Shown here: positions 57,601-64,000 of the stretch, in pieces
Layout: the number at the start of each line of letters is the position of its first letter
Position numbering within the stretch: the first letter of the stretch is position 1
Origin: Pyronema omphalodes
Lineage: Eukaryota; Ascomycota; Pezizomycetes; Pezizales; Pyronemataceae
Assembly: GCA_024516155.1 (NCBI GenBank)
Contig: JAJJXM010000079.1
Span: forward strand, 186,001 to 250,000
Reading direction: 5' to 3'
DNA: 64,000 nucleotides
Program-made: the position numbers and the translations under genes
Notes under the pieces: model-generated
The model's database searches: none
What the model saw: the letters and a program-made list of their open reading frames with translations, nothing else
What the model was told of the DNA's origin: nothing

Positions 57601-59738
57601 TTTGCCAACTTCAACGGCTGCCGCGTTACCCACTATCACGGAACATGTTACGGATACCATTAACATTCCAAACGCTACAACGAATGAGTCAAAAGAACGG
57701 AGGGGCAACGCTGTAGAAGAAACAGCACAGTCTTTATCAGCTCTACCAACAAGTACGGATGAATACACTGGTATCACAGGATCTGTCGAGAATCCCGCGT
57801 CTGCTGCACCCACCACTCCCGCGGCCGCTCCGGCGAAAAAAGCAAGACCTTCCAGGTCCAAAAAGGTTATCGACACCGAAAATACAGTCACGGCGTCCGT
57901 ACAAGCAACGCATTCCGCTCAGAACAACAGTCTACCAACCAATAGTGCCATTGCTGCTGCTGAGAATAGTGTTCCACACGCTGAGACGACAATACCATCC
58001 AAACATGTTGCCCAGCCAGTTCTGTCAGTGAAGAATGCGAAAACACCCAGAGCAAAGAAGCAGACCTCCAAAGTGGTTGCGAATTCTTCTTCTGAACTAG
58101 GAACATCAACTATCAACGATTCAGGATCAGCCGCGCTTTCTGAATTTTCTACTCCAGCCGTATCCAAAGCCCCCGCAAGGAAGAGAGCCCCACGAGTGAA
58201 AGCTGCAATTTCAGCCACAGCCGCCATAGTCGGAGAGGCAGCAGCGGCACAAGCAGCAGCACCATTAGCAGTCACGGTACCAACTAACCCGTCTCTCATC
58301 GTTACGTTGAAGGTTAAGGTACCACCATCATTATCATTTGATGATGTACAAGCACCGTTTCCCACAGCAGTAGAACCGGTTGCTGAAGCAGATACTACGA
58401 CAACTGTTCGATCAGAGGTTACAATCCCGGAACCGATTCCCAAGGCTGCTAGTGGTAAGAACCATAGATCAACTGCGTCGACAAAGATAGCAAAGCCTCC
58501 TAGACAAGGACAGCCAAGAGGCAGAGCAGCTCTTGCCGCAGCCGCAGCCGCAGCTGCAGCTGCATGTAGTTCTCTTGACGCCGCCGACCCCGATATTCCA
58601 GCTCCTGTGATCAGCACGGAGACGTCAATCGCCGCTCCGGTTGCTCCAACCTCTTCTGAAGCCATCTCCGATACTGCCTTTGACGTCACCCCGGCCGTTA
58701 TTGCACCAGCTCCCGTGCCCACCGCAGCGAATAAGAGAAAGCGCACAACAAACGAAAATGTTGGAGCCTCAGCGGGACCAGTGGCCAAAAAGCGTCTAAC
58801 AAAGAAAGAAGGAACTGCCATAGCCGCCGCGGCAGATGAAGCAGACGTTGCTGCTCTTCCGGCCCCTCTCTCGGCCCCACTAACCAGTACCTCTGATAAT
58901 GTGGCTCCTGAAGCATTGCCGGAGGATGCTGTCTCAGCTCAAGTTCTCACCGTTGTGGCACCGGACCAAGCTCCAGCTGCAACAAACAAACGCAAACGAA
59001 CAACAGGAGCCTCCCAAAATGCACCAGCAAAGAAACGTGTAACGAAGAAAGGGGCAGTTGCGATTGCCGCTGCAGGACAGCTACCACAGCAGGAACTACC
59101 TGCTTCAGCGCAGACTCCTTCAACTGTAGAGCCGAGTACAGCTCACGCCCAGTCTCTTGTTCAAGGCGCTATTCTGTTCGCTCAGAACATCGGACTTGGA
59201 CATACCGACTCTCATCAGCAGACGGCACAGCAACAGGTGGTCGATCAGGTGGTACAACAAGTGGAGCAGCAAGCTCCAGCTATTGCAGACCCTACCACTG
59301 AGTCTACAGCCGGTGCAGCAGATGTAGAGAGTCCGGAGAAAGAGTCAGAGCAGCAGCAGCCGAGACAGAAGGCAGGGTCAAAGAAAACAGCGCCTAGAAA
59401 ACCAAAGAAAGCAGCATCCAGGAAGACGGTAGCAAAGAAGGCGCCTCAGCCAGTTTTACCGCAGGCGGAGGATCAGCAGGTGCAGGTCGAAGTCGATTCA
59501 CAACTCCAAGAAGAGTTTGCAACGACTATTGCAACTAGTATTCCTGTGCCTACGGGCACTAATCACCTTGTCACAAAAGGACAGGCAGAGACAAAGGTAT
59601 ATTATATTCTTCACCAATCAATGAAGTTTCTTCGAGATTTTAACGATTCAATAGGCACCTGTACAGCGGCGGAAGAAGGTTGCACCTGCTCCAGTCCCCA
59701 CGACGAGGGTTACGAGAAGCAGGGCGAAGAAGGACTAG
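54650..59738 (+). CDS. Large low-complexity basic protein, likely nuclear, two exons
   Basis: Exon 1 (54650-59596) encodes 1649 residues. A 58-nt intron (GTATAT donor, TTTTAAC branch-like sequence, CAATAG acceptor) leads to a 27-residue terminal exon reading APVQRRKKVAPAPVPTTRVT then RSRAKKD, stop at 59736-59738; total 1676. Unspliced, the tail becomes acidic and Gly/Cys-rich, unlike the rest. The N-terminal third is Pro/acidic with a more ordered part near 300-400 (FKWHNWPPRKES). A charged helical segment lies near 715-850. The C-terminal half is Ala/Pro/Thr-rich with three similar basic modules (NKRKRTT or NKRKRAT, then KKR) and two SLI(I/V)TLKV motifs, plus Q-rich stretches. Multiple nuclear-localisation-like clusters suggest chromatin or nuclear matrix association. 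Family not recognised. Confidence 0.75.
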
Positions 59739-59997
59739 GTGAATCATTGGGAATATCGGAATGCTTTGGGACAAGCGGTAGTGGGGAATGAAAAAAAAAT
59801 AAATAAGCAACGAAAGGAGACCGCAAAGCTGGAGAGAAGTGTTCTGAACATGAGATAAAAACATCTGGAGATAAAAGAAAAGGAACCGAACAACATACCG
59901 TCTCCTTAACATATTTAGTCATGATCTTAATACGCTGTTGTCTTGTTTTAGTTGAGCTTCTACGTTAAATAAATGTTTATATTGTTCTTTTGGAAAT

Positions 59998-60205
59998 TAT
60001 GCAGGATGCCCTCGCCAAGATATCGAAAGATCCAAGATATCCCCGAAAGTCTTTTTATGAAATATACCCGTCGCTTAATCCATACCGTCGCACCAAGCGC
60101 AAGGAAGTTTGAAGCTTTTTTTATTTCTATTTTCAATTTTTTTTTTTTTTGGTTTTTGTCAAAGCTGAAATCCTGACGTAAGGCCCTTCATTACTCAGTT
60201 GTGCA
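59998..60205 (+). mobile_element. Truncated copy of the 13.6-kb inverted-repeat element
   Basis: Starts TATGCAGGATGCCCTCG and aligns with the right end of the element at 13605-14131 read on its other strand. Shared blocks are AAGATATCGAAA, ATCCAAGATA(T/C)CCCCGAAAG, AATATACCC, TCGCTTA, CCGCACCA-like, a T-rich stretch and AGGCCCTTCA. Similarity fades after about 200 bp and the opposite terminal repeat is not found nearby. It lies 260 bp downstream of the large basic protein gene. Confidence 0.65.
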
Positions 60206-60999
60206 CAGCCCCTCTGACGATTTTTGTATAACGACATGGGCATCCTGGTGTTACGTGAGTAGCCCAGTTTCCGTAGAATTGACCTCGCTGGCATCTGTGG
60301 CGATGACAAGGATTGTAGAGGTTGGAGCATGAACTTTGCGTATCTTGAAATAACCAACCCATTCTTCATCCGCTGTACCACGTTATGTTGAGTATGGAAG
60401 GTATACCGGAAGTCAAGACTAGTCATCCCAGGAACCCGTAACAGAAGATGAGCAAACCCTAACCCTGGTGCCGTGTCATGGACCGGACATTCAATATCGA
60501 TCTTTGTCGACCCAAATAACAGCAAAATTTTGACGACTTTCGTATCTACCGTTCTAAAAAGTGTTCTTGAAGACTACCATCAGCGCGGGGGTTGCGCAGC
60601 GGACACTTGGTCTAAGAGCGGTGTAGGGCGGTTATCGTCTTATCTGATCATGTCGGAGTCACCCGATTCGTTGCATAGCCGAGCAGCTCGGTAACTGTCG
60701 GAGCCCTGAAGTTTCAACTCCCAGCGAATGTAAGGCCCGAACAGAATGATGTACCGTGCTGAGGAAAAATAATCATGGAGTACTTTCTTATCTTTGCAAT
60801 GCATACATCAACTTATGCTAACAACGAGGGTAATCAAATGAAGTGATTTTCTGCGATCTGCAGCGGAAGTTACAACGATAGAGTGATTACATATGACCTG
60901 CATATAGGCGCCAACGCACACCATATAGCCACCTCTTCCAGCATCCACGCCCCAAACCCCGCACCTCCTCAACAACCACCAATCGTCATCACCATCATC
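60206..60999. other. Intergenic upstream of the ankyrin gene
   Basis: No protein gene is seen. A short tRNA-like stretch (GCATAGCCGAGCAGCTCGG, later TTTCAACTCCC) near 60673-60725 has A- and B-box-like blocks too close together for a tRNA. The start of the next gene is preceded by a CA-rich leader. Confidence 0.45.
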
Positions 61000-63259
61000 A
61001 TGGCCACCAAGACCGAAGACAAACAAATATCCGCCTTGTATTGGGAGTGCATCGAAGCCTTCCGACGTCTCTTCAAGCATATCCAAGAACACGGCGTAAA
61101 CGGCAAAAAGGTCGACATTCCGGGAAAGCTCACCGGAGCACCGGGACAGCTCCAGGTGTGGGCGGAGAATGTAGGAGCCCATCGCCGCAACAGCAGGCTT
61201 TCGCTTGACTACAAGCTACGGGAGGCGTCAAGATACAGGGCGCATGTGAAGGTTTTGTTGGTGGATTTGAAGGTTGTGCTTGCAGAGGGTGAGTTTCAAC
61301 GGTGATATTCCGTTATCATACTGTTTTCTGCGTCGTGTATAGGAAGGACTGACTGACGACTTTTAGCGCTCGGGCTATTGACCGGAGAGTTGAAGCCGCC
61401 ACAGAAGAACAACGATCCGGAATCGAGCGAACAAGATGCTACGGACACGGATCCGGATTCCTCAGATGATGAACCGGAAGAAGATGTGATTACGGCAACG
61501 GCGGACGAGGTCGGACATTCTATATCCTCCCTGTTTCGACTCACGGCCAATATCCAGAATCTCGCCTCCAGAGACCGCATGGAGAGGATCGAGAAAATCG
61601 ATGTTTCTGCATTTGGGCCTTTCGACATCAATCATGTCAGAGACAAATACGGACTCGGAGAGGACGCACAGTATCTGATCGAGCGACTCGGAAAGGCCAA
61701 CACCAAGAGGCGACAGCTACTGAAATACAATGAACAGCACCACGATAAAATTGCTGGGCGACGCAAGGATGACACCGGAAACCCAGGGAACACAGACTCA
61801 ACTGCGGGAGCCGAGGCTGATCACCAGGACGAGAAGGGTAAAGGTGTTGACCTCCAGGATATCGTTTGGTTCGCCGAGGGTGACTACTCCTTAGGTGAGG
61901 GATCAACGACAATGCAAACAACAGTATCCACAGTTCACGAAGGCAATGTACCCGGCGGCTTCGAAAACCATGAACCCGACGATGATGCTCGATCAGACAC
62001 AGGATTTTCTGAGACTTCATACGCGACGTCAGCCGGCTCCAGCTTCAGTTCCGACAAGCTGCGTGTTCCGCCTCCGCCAAACGGGTATTCGGATGAGCCA
62101 TTCCAATGCCCGTATTGTTTCAAGATCGTTACCAACCAAGGCAGAAATTATATTTCATGGCAGTAAGTATTTCATCCGTCCATTCTTGTCCCACTGCAGT
62201 TAGAGCTAATGCGCAAACACCAGGAAACACGTCTTTCGCGATATCCGTCCATACGTCTGCACGTTCCGAAACTGTTCCCAGGCAACACGTCTTTATTCGA
62301 GTCGCCACGAATGGTTTCATCACGAGTGCGAGTTCCATCGCCTTGAGTGGCCCTGCGAACACTGTCAGGAGGTGTCGTCTTCCAGTCAATCCTTCAAGGA
62401 CCATATCACGAAAACACATCGACATCTTCTCCGCACTGAGTCAATGGCCGTTCTGGTAGACCGTAGCGTACGAGTGGTAGAATCGATTCAAGCATGCCCA
62501 CTTTGTCCGGAATCCCTCACGCCGAAACGCTTGCAACGTCATTTGGGAAAACACATGCAGCAGATCGCATTGTTTATTCTTCCGGGGTCACTGCAGGAGG
62601 ATGAGGAGGACGAGGACGATGATGAAGATGATGGTGGATCTGCGGCGTCGGATGAAGGCAGCGAGCAGCCTGGGTCCAAAGTGCATGATGGTGGAGAATC
62701 ATCCGAGCATCTCAGCGACAGCAAAAACGATTCTGAAAGAGTGGTGAGCGAGAGAGAATTTATCAAAGCTGCATATCGTGGGGACACCGAGACAGTCAAA
62801 GCGGCACTGAAGCAAGGATGTTTTGACGGCAACACCATCGACAAAACCTCACCAGATGAGGAAACAGCGCTTATGCTTGCATGTTTACACGAGCATAAAG
62901 ACATTGCGCATTTGTTGCTCGACCACAAAGGAATCCTTGTCAACTTGCAGGATACAAACGGGTATACGGCACTGATGTATGCATGCAAGGTGGGACTAGA
63001 TTCAGTTGTAGGGAAGCTGTTAGCGCGGGATGATATTCAGGTCAACCTGCAGAAAAAGGACGGATGGACGGCGCTGATGTTGGCATGCTTCAATGGAAGG
63101 GAATCAATCATTGCCAAGCTATTAGCGCGGGATGACATTGTTACTCGGTTGAGAAATAATAACGGGCAGACTGCCTACGATCTTTGCGATAGTCGTATAT
63201 CTGCTGAACTGAAAGAGCAGCTTAGGTTGCGTGGAAGAAGAGGCGGGTTGTTCCGTTAG
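61000..63259 (+). CDS. C2H2-like zinc-finger and ankyrin protein, three exons
   Basis: Exons 61000-61288, 61367-62162 and 62224-63259 (introns 78 and 61 nt; GTGAGT and GTAAGT donors; TTTTAG and ACCAG acceptors) give 706 residues. The ATG at 61000 has a good context (ATCATGG); the frame extends 39 codons further up without coding character. The N-terminal helical region (ISALYWECIEAFRRLFKHI) is followed by an acidic linker. A Cys/His-rich module at about 344-482 starts CPYCFKIV and continues KHVFRDIRPYVCTF, SRHEWFHHEC, CEHC, CPLC, and HLGKHMQQIALFILP. This is a signature seen in many filamentous-fungal proteins. An acidic run separates it from about four ankyrin repeats (539-690). The ankyrins imply protein binding and the Cys/His module metal binding. 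Similar fungal proteins have been linked to NLR-like or regulatory architectures. Exact function is unknown. Confidence 0.85.
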
Positions 63260-63902
63260 CAGTTGTCGTTGTGTTTTTCCTGCCTATTGGGTATTTTGAA
63301 TGGGCAACAAGCTGCATTTCCTGGACGAGTCATTTTGTAGTTGTATAATAAACCTTTCTTCAAAGCAACATTCCTGACGAGGTATCTTGCAAGTCCATTG
63401 TCTCATTTCTCGGTACGAAAACAACTTCGCATCACGTGCGCCATCCACTCTTGCTCCTTTGTCACGCCACGAAAAAGATCCATTTTTTTAAACCCACCGC
63501 TATCCTCGTTATAGCCACCACCACCTGAACCACACAGACCACTATAACGCTGATACAGCGCCGTGATTGATTTTCTTCTGCGATTTTACGCTGCAAAAAT
63601 TCAGACGCTTCGCGACTCCCTGATGACGTCTCGCGGGGTACTCGCGGGTGCAAGGGAACTGAAGGAAATAGGCAGACGAGAGCGCTAGTGTTACAACGTT
63701 GTGTCTGTCCTCCCCCGCTGGTGATGTTCGGCGCTAGAGACATCAGCATTTTGAAGGCGCGATTTTGGTGTCGCGCAGAAGCGTCCATTTCATGACAGCA
63801 TCCGCGCAGCAGTGAGAAACGGGCGCCTGCGCCTAATAGATGAACCCTTCCGTTCTATAAAGACAAGCCCATAGAATACGAACACTTGGTTGATCGCGGG
63901 AA
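63260..63902. other. Intergenic at right edge
   Basis: Starts with the 3' UTR of the ankyrin gene. No further gene is seen before the candidate start at 63903. A TATAAA is at 63856-63861. Confidence 0.45.
63347..63352 (+). terminator. Putative poly(A) signal of the ankyrin gene
   Basis: AATAAA lies 88 bp after the TAG stop in a T-rich context. Position and sequence fit a cleavage/polyadenylation signal, which is only loosely conserved in fungi. Confidence 0.4.
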
Positions 63903-64000
63903 TGGAGTATCTTCCTGAAAGATGCATTATTGTGGCTCCGGTAGTCTTTTCAGGTGTGTATTCAGATGTCACGATGGTCTCGTACGTGCAGCTTTGGCCG
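63903..64000 (+). CDS. Possible 5' end of a truncated gene
   Basis: An ATG at 63903 opens a frame (MEYLPERCIIVAPVVFSGVY start) that runs off the window after 32 codons, about 45 bp downstream of a TATAAA. There is no domain or splice evidence. It may be chance. Confidence 0.22.

Noticed and set aside
60604..60725. tRNA-like A- and B-box blocks
   Set aside because: Box spacing is too short and no acceptor stem pairs, so no cloverleaf forms.

Overview
The window looks like nuclear DNA of a filamentous ascomycete (Pezizomycotina). The evidence is short introns (58-123 nt) with GTAAGT/GTATGT/GTGAGT donors and CTAAC-like branch points, a HeLo/NB-ARC/TPR NOD-like receptor, a C2H2-like plus ankyrin protein of a type common in these fungi, a Tad1-like LINE and an intron-bearing tRNA. 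The class within the Pezizomycotina cannot be fixed from the sequence alone.

Layout. 1-8.8 kb: AT-rich, microsatellite-rich DNA with no gene I can support. 8.85-12.5 kb: a three-exon gene for a secreted 1166-residue protein built from about 13 degenerate DPxTG-type units, with strong codon bias. 12.5-17.7 kb: a decayed accessory stretch with an inverted-repeat (MITE-like) element, a two-and-a-half-copy tandem repeat that still reads like duplicated coding DNA, and a hAT transposase relic. 17.8-21.1 kb (minus): a HeLo-NB-ARC-TPR receptor whose P-loop is split by an intron and whose TPR region holds near-identical 126-bp repeats. 21-25 kb: essentially gene-free. 25.3-45.6 kb: a small coiled-coil protein, an acidic/proline-rich protein (minus), a multi-pass membrane protein (minus), a disordered acidic protein with a C-terminal coiled coil, a tRNA-Ile(UAU) with an intron (minus), and a protein ending in a membrane hairpin.

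45.96-51.99 kb: a complete non-LTR retrotransposon bounded by a perfect 15-bp target-site duplication. It has a gag-like ORF1 (one frameshift at a C-rich tract) and an ORF2 with endonuclease, reverse transcriptase, RNase H and a Zn-finger tail (one in-frame stop). 52.8-53.3 kb: a small two-TM protein (minus). 54.65-59.74 kb: a 1676-residue low-complexity basic protein whose true C-terminus appears only after a last short intron is removed. 59.998 kb: a second, truncated copy of the 13.6-kb inverted-repeat element. 61.0-63.3 kb: a three-exon C2H2-like/ankyrin protein. The right edge may cut the start of another gene.

The genes do not form a pathway. Most are lineage-specific, disordered or repeat proteins interspersed with mobile elements. 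The two with the clearest likely biology are the NOD-like receptor (fungal non-self recognition and cell death) and the secreted repeat protein (cell surface or matrix).
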